A stretch of DNA of 64,000 nucleotides. It comes from Candidatus Poribacteria bacterium (GTDB lineage: Bacteria; Poribacteria; WGA-4E; WGA-3G). A program made the position numbers and the translations under genes. This document shows positions 9,499 to 16,659 of the stretch, in pieces; position 1 is the stretch's first letter; every line of letters starts with the position of its first letter. The stretch is from positions 1-64,000 of the forward strand of contig JAPPFM010000013.1 in assembly GCA_028821605.1 (NCBI GenBank), given 5' to 3'. Under the pieces are notes generated by a model. The model was not told the origin of the DNA. It saw only the letters and a program-made list of their open reading frames with translations, and made no database searches.

Positions 9499-10638
9499 AT
9501 GCTAAAAACAATGCCGTGCCCAATTTGTGGTACTCAAGTCGAATACGCTATCGAAAATTCGCCCGAGTGGTATCGCGATCCGTCCCTACCCATCTACCGA
9601 ATCGATTGTCATGAGAAATGCAGACGGTATTGGCTTGCAGCAATTTCTGACCCGCAACCACAGATCGACCCAGCTATTCTGTCTATCCTTGATGGACTCA
9701 ATGATAAACAACGAATGTTTATATCGGAATCAACACAGCGTGTTTGTGATACCGATAGTTGGGTAATTTATGACAGTAGTGAGTTGCAACGACTTGTCAA
9801 TGATTATCACTATGCAAAGGCGGCTATTATGCTGTATGGGTGGCGTAATGCCACCTTCCAGGTCAGCGGTACCGGATTGGATGCTGAGAACCGGCTGTTT
9901 TTTGTAGAGAGTGAGGGCATACGGTGGACCCTGAGACTCCATCAGCTTGGAGCTTCTGTTGATAAAGTCCGCTCTGAAATCTATTGGTTAAAAGCACTGT
10001 GGAACGAGGCGAAGGTCAAGACCTTAGCCCCGGTGCCGGGATGCGCCGGAGAACTGGTTCAATGTCTCTCTGGGAACGCCCTACCGGTGCGATATGCTAC
10101 CGCCTACAATTGGATTCCCGGCAAGACGCTTAACCTACTCTCCGAGGATGAAAAAACGCCTGAATTGATTCGGAGTCTTGGGACCATGCTGGGGCGCATG
10201 CACGCTCTCTCGGAGACCTTAAAACTGCCGCACTGGTTTATCCGTCCTCGATACAACATTGATTGGATCAATCTGAAAGTTGAGAAGGCATTTGGAACGG
10301 ATTACAAACTTTATTCATCAAGGGAGCTTGAAAAACTCTCCACCGTTTCTTCGCGCTTCTCGCGGTTTGCCGCGGAACATGCGGAAGGTAGACACGTTTT
10401 TGGACTCATTAACTTGGATTTTGAACCCCATAATATCGTTATTTCGGAGACACAGCCCTGTCCAATCGACATGGTCCACTTAGGGTTTGGTTATTACATT
10501 TCAGATATTCTGAATGTTTCGCGCTGTTTTGATACGGACGAACAACCGATTTTCTTCGAGGGGTATCAAGAAATTCGATCACTACCCAAAGATTACCGTC
10601 AACAGTTTGCGCTATTTGATGATATAGGCTTACTGTAA
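9499..10638 (+). CDS. Zinc-ribbon plus APH/HomK-type kinase-fold protein, copy A
   Basis: A 379-residue protein with a strong AAGGAGG site. The N-terminus holds Cys7-Cys10 (CPIC) and Cys37-Cys41 (CHEKC), a likely zinc ribbon. From about residue 135 it has the aminoglycoside/homoserine-kinase-type fold: RLHQLG...IYWLKALW, PVPGCAGELVQ, then the catalytic loop at 305-312. In this copy the loop reads NLDFEPHN, so the usual HxD His is Asn305 while Asp307 and Asn312 remain; the metal Asp is Asp324 in PCPID. The lost His suggests reduced or altered phosphotransfer. Copy B follows 80 bp downstream. No substrate can be named. Confidence 0.7.
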   Translation: MLKTMPCPICGTQVEYAIENSPEWYRDPSLPIYRIDCHEKCRRYWLAAISDPQPQIDPAILSILDGLNDKQRMFISESTQRVCDTDSWVIYDSSELQRLVNDYHYAKAAIMLYGWRNATFQVSGTGLDAENRLFFVESEGIRWTLRLHQLGASVDKVRSEIYWLKALWNEAKVKTLAPVPGCAGELVQCLSGNALPVRYATAYNWIPGKTLNLLSEDEKTPELIRSLGTMLGRMHALSETLKLPHWFIRPRYNIDWINLKVEKAFGTDYKLYSSRELEKLSTVSSRFSRFAAEHAEGRHVFGLINLDFEPHNIVISETQPCPIDMVHLGFGYYISDILNVSRCFDTDEQPIFFEGYQEIRSLPKDYRQQFALFDDIGLL

Positions 10639-10718
10639 TCCAGCGGGTAAGTCTACCCGAACAGATGGAATGGTAGACATGCAAAATTGGAAAAAGATGG
10701 TGCAGGAGGAACGCTATC

Positions 10719-11858
10719 ATGACAAGGAAAATGTCATGCCCATTTTGTCAGACCCAAGTTGAATACGCTATCGAAAATTCTCCTGATTGGTATCGCGATC
10801 CGTCCCTACCGGTCTACCGAATTGATTGTCATGAGAAATGTAGGCAGTATTGGCTTGAAGCAATTTCTGACCCACACCCACAGATTGATCCCACCATCCT
10901 TGCCTTCTTGGATTCACTTGATGACGAACAGCGAACCTTTATATCCGAATCGACACGACACGCTTGTGACAACGGCATTTTGATAGTTTATAACAGTAGG
11001 ATTTTACAATACCTTATCACCGATTGGCACTACGCAAAAGCGGCTGTTGTGTCGTATGCGTTAGATAATGTTTCATTCCGAATTAGTGGTCTTGGATTTG
11101 ATTTTGCGAATATATTGTTTTTCTTAGAGGCTGAGCAGGCTCGGTTCACACTGAGACTCCATCGCGCTGGAACCTCTATCCATGAAATTCGATCTAAAAT
11201 CTATTGGTTAGAGGCTCTTTGGAACAAGGGACGCGTCAAGACCCTCTCCGCTATTCCAGGACGTGATGGCGAAATGCTCCAATGCATCACCCCAAACGAT
11301 CTACCTTCACGCTATGCAACTTTGTACGATTGGATTTCCGGTGAGACGCTTAGCGCGCTCTCTGCAGCGGAAAAAACACCTGAACTGATTCGGAATCTTG
11401 GGAACATGGTGGGTCGCATGCACAATGTATCGGAGACCTTAGAGCTACCCCAATGGTTTACCCGTCCTCGGTACGACATTGACTGGATTATCTCTAAGGT
11501 TGAAAAGGCACTTGAAAGTAATCACACAGACGCTTCAGCGGAAGCGTTTGCAAAACTCTCCTCACTTTCTTCGCGCTTCTCACGGTTTGTTGCGGAACAA
11601 GGAGAAGGACGGGACGTTTTTGGGCTGATTCACTCGGATCTGGAACCCCATAATATCATTGTTTCGGAGGGACAGCCCTGCCCAATTGACGTGCGAGAAT
11701 TTGGGTTCGGTTATTATCTCTCAGATATTCTGACGCTTTCACGCCATTTTAGTGAAGATGAACAGACAATTTTCTTTGAGGGGTACCAAGAAATCCGGTC
11801 CCTTCCGACAGATTACCATCAACATTTAGCTCTATTTGAAGAGTTGCACACACTGTAA
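10719..11858 (+). CDS. Zinc-ribbon plus APH/HomK-type kinase-fold protein, copy B
   Basis: A 379-residue tandem paralogue of the preceding gene, co-linear over its whole length and close even at DNA level (the stretch encoding AIENSP-W-YRDPSLP is nearly unchanged). The ribbon cysteines 7, 10, 37 and 41 are kept. The catalytic loop here is intact, HSDLEPHN (His305, Asp307, Asn312), with Asp324 in PCPIDV, so this copy is the better candidate for an active kinase. AGGAGG at 10704-10709 sets the start. The family phosphorylates small hydroxylated metabolites or antibiotics, but the zinc ribbon fused in front is unusual. One duplicated gene with a degenerating partner is the simplest reading. Confidence 0.72.
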   Translation: MTRKMSCPFCQTQVEYAIENSPDWYRDPSLPVYRIDCHEKCRQYWLEAISDPHPQIDPTILAFLDSLDDEQRTFISESTRHACDNGILIVYNSRILQYLITDWHYAKAAVVSYALDNVSFRISGLGFDFANILFFLEAEQARFTLRLHRAGTSIHEIRSKIYWLEALWNKGRVKTLSAIPGRDGEMLQCITPNDLPSRYATLYDWISGETLSALSAAEKTPELIRNLGNMVGRMHNVSETLELPQWFTRPRYDIDWIISKVEKALESNHTDASAEAFAKLSSLSSRFSRFVAEQGEGRDVFGLIHSDLEPHNIIVSEGQPCPIDVREFGFGYYLSDILTLSRHFSEDEQTIFFEGYQEIRSLPTDYHQHLALFEELHTL

Positions 11859-11906
11859 CCCAACGGGTAAGTTTAGTACTTTGTTCATCTAAATTTTGTG
11901 GTACGA

Positions 11907-11934
11907 GTGTCGCGAGCAAAGCTCGCTCCTACAG
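11907..11934. repeat. Short hairpin repeat ending TCCTACAG (also at 57603-57630)
   Basis: GCGAGC-AAA-GCTCGC (11912-11926) is a perfect 6-bp hairpin followed by TCCTACAG. At 57603-57630 a different stem (GGGAA/TTCCC) is framed by the same GTCG and TCCTACAG words, so the frame is kept while the stem varies. It is probably a small dispersed non-coding repeat. Confidence 0.4.
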
Positions 11935-12032
11935 AAGAGGGACGTTTGGAATACGCCCGTTGTGATTGACTTGTGTTCACAATTATGATAATAGTCTGCG
12001 CAAAGGACATGAAGCACCTAAGGAGCCAACAC

Positions 12033-13424
12033 ATGGAACACCGCTATCTTTTCCTCGACCTACACCACATCACCCGCATCGAAAGACTTTACCGCCGGAT
12101 GCACCAACCGCAACGGCATCCCGATAACCCGGTTTTGCGCGGTGAGAATCCGTGGGAGAGTGTCGCATCCCTCTACGGCACGGTGCTTTACGACCCGCAG
12201 GATTCACTCTTCAAAATGTGGTATCTCACAGGACCTTACGCTGATGGTATGGTGAAGGTCCGTCAACGGGACGCGCTCGGCAATATAACGCTCCTTGGAT
12301 ACGCCACTTCAACCGATGGGGTGCACTGGGAAAAACCTATCCTAAATCAGGTCGATTTTGAAGGCAGCACCGAGAACAATCTGGTTGACATCGGACGCAC
12401 AAACTGCGAAGGTGCAGCTATCATCTACGATGAAGGTGAGACCGACCCTGCGCGTCGTTACAAGGGTTTCTATTGGGAGCACGGCGGAATCGACACCTTT
12501 GTTGAATACGAAGGGCGCACGATCTGGGGACACGGTGAAGGAGACGGCATGTGGATGTCGTTTTCACCGGACGGTGTTCATTGGACAGACTGCGAAACCA
12601 ATCCGGTCATTCCGCTGGGTAGCGACACAACCCAATCCTTGGTGTGGGACCCGAAGATACAGAAGTACGTTGTGTTTGGGCGATTCGGGGCAGGTGGTCG
12701 CAAAACGGCTCGCGCTGAAAGTCTCGACGCGATCAATTTCAGTGAACCGGAACGTGTGTTTGAGTGCGATGAGGTTGATGAAGAAGGTACCCAGATTTAC
12801 GGTATGCCGATCAACATCTACGAAGGCATCTATCTCGGTATGATTTGGGTCTATCGCGAAGGCGTTGATGGCACGATTGACACTTCACTCGCTATGAGTC
12901 GTGATGGTATCCACTGGCAACGCGTTTTGGATCGTCAGACATTCCTGACGCTCGGAGAACCGGGGAGTTGGGAAGACGGCATGGTGAGAATTAGCCAGAA
13001 TTTCATCACACATAACGATCAAATTTATTTCTATTACGGCGGTGTGAATGGACCGCACACCGGTAGGAAGTTCAAGCAGGTCGAGCGTAAGCACAAAACC
13101 ATGCTCGGCTTGGCGACGTTGCGACGGGACGGGTTCGTTTCCCTTGATGCTGGTGAAACCGAAGGATGCATGCTGACAAAACCGTTGACGCTTGATGGTA
13201 GGAAGTTACACCTCAACACCGATGCGAGTCAAGGCTGCGTCACCGTCGCTGTCACCGATGATACAGGTGTTCCTTTGGAGAATTATACCTCTCATCAAAT
13301 TGTCGGGAATCGATTGGATATAGAAATTGAATTTAATCATTCGTTAGAGGCACTTAAAGGGAAAGAGGGCCGGCTCCTGTTTCAACTCAGGAACGCGAGT
13401 CTGTATTCCTACTGGTTCGTTTAA
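12033..13424 (+). CDS. Beta-propeller glycosidase-like protein, second copy
   Basis: A 463-residue paralogue of the protein at 792-2291. ATG 12033 is chosen because AGGAG at 12021-12025 lies seven bases upstream; the frame is open further up but no site supports it. The blade motifs are YATSTDGVHWEKP, MSFSPDGVHW and MSRDGIHWQ, the ending is the same beta-sandwich (LRRDGFVSLDAGE... LLFQLRNASLYSYWF), and a TYPE-conserved MWYLTGPY strand appears early. It is cytoplasmic as far as can be seen. It stands alone rather than in a glycosidase cluster. An enzymatic role on glycans is inferred from fold only. Confidence 0.68.
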   Translation: MEHRYLFLDLHHITRIERLYRRMHQPQRHPDNPVLRGENPWESVASLYGTVLYDPQDSLFKMWYLTGPYADGMVKVRQRDALGNITLLGYATSTDGVHWEKPILNQVDFEGSTENNLVDIGRTNCEGAAIIYDEGETDPARRYKGFYWEHGGIDTFVEYEGRTIWGHGEGDGMWMSFSPDGVHWTDCETNPVIPLGSDTTQSLVWDPKIQKYVVFGRFGAGGRKTARAESLDAINFSEPERVFECDEVDEEGTQIYGMPINIYEGIYLGMIWVYREGVDGTIDTSLAMSRDGIHWQRVLDRQTFLTLGEPGSWEDGMVRISQNFITHNDQIYFYYGGVNGPHTGRKFKQVERKHKTMLGLATLRRDGFVSLDAGETEGCMLTKPLTLDGRKLHLNTDASQGCVTVAVTDDTGVPLENYTSHQIVGNRLDIEIEFNHSLEALKGKEGRLLFQLRNASLYSYWFV

Positions 13425-13463
13425 ACATAACGTGAGCTCGATAATAAAAATTGAATGATTCCC

Positions 13464-13565
13464 GTAGGTTGGGTTGAGCGGTAAATGACCAAGAACCCTC
13501 ATTCTGCCAAAAAAAGCCTGCTTTTCAGGGACCCGTTGATGGAAATAGACATAGCGAAACCCAAC
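13464..13565. repeat. GTAGGTTGGGTTGAGCGG element, left half only
   Basis: The element begins with the same 18 bases as the copies at 7177 and 25543 and ends at the inner GCGAAACCCAAC word; the right half is missing. It lies directly upstream of the HAD gene, whose start is 30 bases further on, so it is transcribed as or near that gene's leader. Confidence 0.7.
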
Positions 13566-13594
13566 AATTCAACTGTGAGAGGCTTAATTAATCT

Positions 13595-14404
13595 ATGCCA
13601 ATCACAAGTATCCTCTTTGATTTGGACGATACCCTTGTTGTAGAGGGTGCCGCTGCGGATGCAGCCTTTCTGGCGACGTGTGAGCGTGCATACGAGAAAC
13701 ACGGCATTGATCCAGAAGCACTTCATCAATCAGTCCGCTACCATGCCCGCCAGTTATGGCGTGCATCTACAACCATTACCTATTGTCGTGCTATCGGTAT
13801 CAGTTCATGGGAGGGTTTATGGGCGCGTTTTCTCGGTAGCGACCCAAATCTAAAGTGTCTTCGCGCATGGGCACCAACTTATAGACGGGAAGCATGGTTC
13901 TCTGCCCTTGCTGACCACGGCGTGAGCGATTCGTCCTTTGCTGAAGAATTGTCTGCTACCTTTCTATTGGAACGGCGTGCACGGCATACACTCTTTTCCG
14001 ATGTTGAAGACAGTCTAACACATCTTCACGGGATCTACCAATTAGCACTCGTCACCAATGGCGCGCCCGATCTGCAGCATGAAAAAATTCAAGGTGCTAA
14101 CTTGGCACGGTTCTTTGACACAATCCTGATTTCAGGAGAAGTAGGTATCGGAAAGCCGGATTGCCGAATCTTCGGGCTGGCACTTGACGCACTTGCCGCT
14201 TCGCCATTTGAAACAGTGATGATCGGAGATAGTTTGACACGGGACATCTTGGGCGCGCAACGTGCTGGACTCAAAGGAATTTGGCTGAACCGCTCAGGGA
14301 GTGATGCGACCGACCAAGTTACACCGGATGTTCAGATTACAAGCCTGAGTCAATTGCATAAGCGACTGTCGGCTTTAGACGATGTAAACCTAAGTTGCCT
14401 CTAA
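13595..14404 (+). CDS. HAD-superfamily phosphatase (subfamily IA)
   Basis: A 269-residue HAD hydrolase with all four motifs: Asp9 and Asp11 in FDLDDT, Thr154 in VTNG, Lys187 in GKPD and Asp212 in IGDSLTRD. The helical cap sits between motifs I and II (about residues 20-120). It resembles the YjjG/NANP type that dephosphorylates nucleotides or sugar phosphates and would act in the cytoplasm. A half copy of the GTAGGTTGGG repeat forms its upstream region and no strong ribosome site is seen. The substrate is unassigned. Confidence 0.85.
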   Translation: MPITSILFDLDDTLVVEGAAADAAFLATCERAYEKHGIDPEALHQSVRYHARQLWRASTTITYCRAIGISSWEGLWARFLGSDPNLKCLRAWAPTYRREAWFSALADHGVSDSSFAEELSATFLLERRARHTLFSDVEDSLTHLHGIYQLALVTNGAPDLQHEKIQGANLARFFDTILISGEVGIGKPDCRIFGLALDALAASPFETVMIGDSLTRDILGAQRAGLKGIWLNRSGSDATDQVTPDVQITSLSQLHKRLSALDDVNLSCL

Positions 14405-14421
14405 AGCGTTATATACACAAA

Positions 14422-14502
14422 GGCGAGGATACAATCCTCGCCAGCAGTGGTGAGGGCTTGTTCCCTGACGAACTGTAAACATATTTTCGGATTCTACTAT
14501 AA
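14422..14502. repeat. CGAGG-hairpin / TTTTACTATA repeat, copy 1
   Basis: GGCGAGGAT-ACA-ATCCTCGCC forms a stem, followed by AGCAGTGGTGAG and, after a variable spacer, TTTTCGGATTCTACTATAA. The same order recurs at 16494-16574 and 63454-63558, and the right end alone at 57662-57690. All copies are intergenic. Confidence 0.75.
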
Positions 14503-14546
14503 GAGGACCTTTGAGGCAGTTATGAAATTTAATCCTGGAGGAAAAA

Positions 14547-14957
14547 GTGACACACATCTATCACAAAGAAGATGCCGAAGTCGTACGAATTGAAGGCGAG
14601 GCACCGCGGACCTTATACACCCTCGTCGAGCCGAATACTGTTGGTACTGAGCACTTTTCGATGGGGTTAGAAGAGGTTGATCCCAATAGCGAGATTCCTA
14701 TGCACTCACACAGCGAAGCGGAAGAGATTATTTTCGTCTATGGTGGGCAGGGAAAGGCGTTTGTCGGTGATGAGGTCGCCGACCTGAAACCCGGCACAGT
14801 TATCTATCTTCCGCCGAATGTTGAACACCGGTTTGTCAACACAGGCGATGAACCGCTCTGGATTACGTGGACGCTCTCACCCCCCGGCTTTGAGAAGCAA
14901 ATTCGACGGATTGCAGACGGCTCCGCTGGAATGGAAGTCTTTAGTGAGTCAGATTAG
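14547..14957 (+). CDS. Cupin-domain protein
   Basis: A 136-residue single-domain cupin with a GTG start five bases after GGAGG (14537-14541). Metal ligands are visible: His53 and His55 in MHSHSEAEE, Glu59 or Glu60 in the same motif, and His94 in VEHRF, separated by the usual G-rich strand. Small mononuclear cupins act as isomerases, dioxygenases or ligand-binding regulators in the cytoplasm; nothing here distinguishes them. It lies just upstream of the sigma-54 promoter region at 14994-15107 but is not driven by it. Confidence 0.85.
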   Translation: MTHIYHKEDAEVVRIEGEAPRTLYTLVEPNTVGTEHFSMGLEEVDPNSEIPMHSHSEAEEIIFVYGGQGKAFVGDEVADLKPGTVIYLPPNVEHRFVNTGDEPLWITWTLSPPGFEKQIRRIADGSAGMEVFSESD

Positions 14958-14993
14958 GACCTCTGAAACGCAGTGCTGAAGATTTGTTAAGTC

Positions 14994-15107
14994 TGCCCCA
15001 TTTCGTGCATAAGGGTATGAAATATGTACCTTTTCGTGCAGTACTTTCTGGACATTTGGCAAAAATTCCACCAATATAGCATTATTCAGGTTGGCATGTT
15101 ATTTGCT
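14994..15107 (+). promoter_or_regulatory. Sigma-54 promoter with two tandem activator sites
   Basis: The -24/-12 element is TTGGCA-N6-TTGCT at 15091-15107, with the GG and GC exactly ten bases apart. Upstream are two 16-bp sites, TGCCCCATTTCGTGCA (14994-15009) and TGTACCTTTTCGTGCA (15025-15040), spaced 31 bp, about three helical turns. They resemble NtrC-type half-sites (TGC...GCA). The distance from the second site to the -24 box is 52 bp, identical to the promoter at 55680-55792. Downstream lies the IsrB element and then the giant TPR gene. Confidence 0.75.
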
Positions 15108-15180
15108 AAGGTAACAAATCCTTGCATTATGAAATTAAAAATAATGCATCTTTTTTGCCCCTAAAGTGCGTCACTATAAG

Positions 15181-15386
15181 TCAACTACCCAAGTCTAAAG
15201 ACTTGGGCTTGTGCGAAGCGCATGCCGAGCGTCCACTCCACAAGGTAAACGGTTTTCTACAGTAATATATCGTAGTATCTTGGCGTGGTAGCCAGTTGAA
15301 TGTATCGGATACTCCCCTCGTCTGATACCACTTGGATATTGCGATCTGGAAGGGACAACACACCCTGCAAAGGAGAATACAAACTT
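15181..15386 (+). ncRNA. Candidate omega-RNA scaffold upstream of isrB
   Basis: Known IscB/IsrB proteins use an RNA encoded immediately upstream, whose guide is taken from DNA just outside the left end. Here about 200 non-coding bases lie between the left-end hairpin and the ATG, with several short GC-rich complementary segments after the first stem-loop. If the family rule holds, the guide would be the flank ending near 15180. The RNA itself and its limits are inferred, not seen. Confidence 0.45.
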
Positions 15387-16412
15387 ATGTTTGTGCCTGT
15401 AAAAACCAAAGACGGACAACAACTGATGCCTCTGCATGCCGCACGAGCAAGAAAACTTATCAAGCGTGGCGAGGCAACACCCTATTGGGATAACGGTATC
15501 TATTGTATCCGTCTGAACAAAGAACCGTCTGACAGAGAAATACAAGATATTGTTGTCGGTGTAGACCCCGGTAGTAAGAAAGAGGGGTTTACCGTCAAAT
15601 CAGAAAAGCATACCTATTTGAATGTGCAGGCGGACGCTCATAATAAAGTGGGTAAGAAAGTAGCGAAGCGTCGTGAGTTGCGCAGGCGTAGACGCTCTCG
15701 TAAGTGTCCGAACCGTCCTAACAGAACCAACCGCCTTGCGAATAGAGAACGAATACCCGCGGGCACTCGTGCGAGGTGGGATTGGAAACTACGGATACTT
15801 GATTGGCTGTCGAAGTTGTATCCAGTTACGCATGTCTGCGTAGAGGATATTAAGGCACGGACAATAGAACGTGCGAAGCAGTGGAATCAATCGTTTAGTC
15901 CACTTGAAGTTGGTAAACGGTGGTTCTATCGCGAACTCCGAAAGCGGTGGGAGTTGCTAACACTTCAAGGGTGGGAAACCAAAGAGATACGCGATAGGTT
16001 AGGGCTAAAGAAGTCGTCAGAGAAGATGTCAGAAACCTTTGACGCACATTGTGTAGATAGTTGGTGTCTGGCATATCATGTTGTTGGTGGGAGAAGTATA
16101 CCTGATAATACCTCAATCTTTTGTATAGCCCCGATACCTATCAAACGCAGGTGTCTACACCGTGAACAAGAGGCGAGAGGCAGGAAACGAAATAGATATG
16201 GGGGCACGCGGTGTTTGTATACCGTCAAGAACGCACTCGTCAAACATGTCAAACACGGCTTGCTACGCGTCTCAGGATACCAAAAAGGAAAATTAACGCT
16301 CAGCGAAATCAACAGTAGCAAACAAGTCGTACTTCGTGCAAAAGAAAACGAATATACTATCTTGAAACGACTCAACTTCAAATACCATAACGCCACTACA
16401 TCCCAAACCTAA
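15387..16412 (+). CDS. isrB: IsrB-like RNA-guided nickase (IscB family without HNH)
   Basis: A 341-residue protein; ATG 15387 follows AAAGGAG (15369-15375), and the first residues FVPVKTKDGQQLMPLHAARARKL form the N-terminal PLMP domain. RuvC-I Asp60 (GVDPGSK), an Arg-rich bridge helix (about 88-112), RuvC-II Glu153 (VCVEDIKA) and RuvC-III Asp224 (AHCVDSW) are present. Only about 70 residues separate RuvC-II and III and none form an HNH, so it fits IsrB, the HNH-less relative (about 350 residues) that nicks one strand with a guide RNA. The catalytic triad is complete, so it may be active. The stop codon TAA lies in the loop of the right-end hairpin. Confidence 0.8.
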   Translation: MFVPVKTKDGQQLMPLHAARARKLIKRGEATPYWDNGIYCIRLNKEPSDREIQDIVVGVDPGSKKEGFTVKSEKHTYLNVQADAHNKVGKKVAKRRELRRRRRSRKCPNRPNRTNRLANRERIPAGTRARWDWKLRILDWLSKLYPVTHVCVEDIKARTIERAKQWNQSFSPLEVGKRWFYRELRKRWELLTLQGWETKEIRDRLGLKKSSEKMSETFDAHCVDSWCLAYHVVGGRSIPDNTSIFCIAPIPIKRRCLHREQEARGRKRNRYGGTRCLYTVKNALVKHVKHGLLRVSGYQKGKLTLSEINSSKQVVLRAKENEYTILKRLNFKYHNATTSQT

Positions 16413-16493
16413 AGGATTGGGTTTTGTGGCGAAGATTAGATAACGCCGCGGATATTTATACTAAAACCTACAATTAATTAGACATTATGAAAG

Positions 16494-16574
16494 GGCGAGG
16501 TTCCAAACCTCGCCAGCGGTGGTGAGGTGTTTTGTGTTTTCCAAAGTGTTCTCTTATTTTCGGGTTTTACTATA
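16494..16574. repeat. CGAGG-hairpin / TTTTACTATA repeat, copy 2
   Basis: GGCGAGGTT-CCA-AACCTCGCC stem, then AGCGGTGGTGAG, then TTTTCGGGTTTTACTATAA. It lies between the IsrB element and the giant TPR gene, 86 bases before the TPR start, and so falls in that gene's leader. Confidence 0.75.
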
Positions 16575-16659
16575 AATTCGCTTTTGACAGACGATGTAAA
16601 ATCCTCAAAAGTTCTAAGTGCTTTTCCAAAGCTGCCTATTCACTCAAGGAGATCCTTCC

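Larger units (their letters stand above)
15181..16436 (+). mobile_element. IS200/IS605-like element carrying an isrB-type gene, no transposase
   Basis: The left end has the stem-loop CCCAAGTC-TAAA-GACTTGGG (15188-15207) and the right end the matching CCCAAACC-TAAA-GGATTGGG (16402-16421) inside an outer CGCCAC/GTGGCG stem (16391-16431). Both loops are TAAA, as expected for the subterminal palindromes recognised by Y1 transposases. The single gene is the IscB-like protein; no TnpA is present, so the element would move only with help. The exact ends are approximate. It sits about 75 bp downstream of the sigma-54 box. Confidence 0.75.

Noticed and set aside
15300-15386. An upstream in-frame start for the IsrB-like protein
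   Set aside because: The extra 29 residues lie in the presumed omega-RNA, lack a ribosome site, and the PLMP domain begins right at the ATG at 15387.
16583-16610. TTGACA at 16583 as a sigma-70 promoter for the TPR gene
   Set aside because: No acceptable -10 box is found 16-18 bases downstream.
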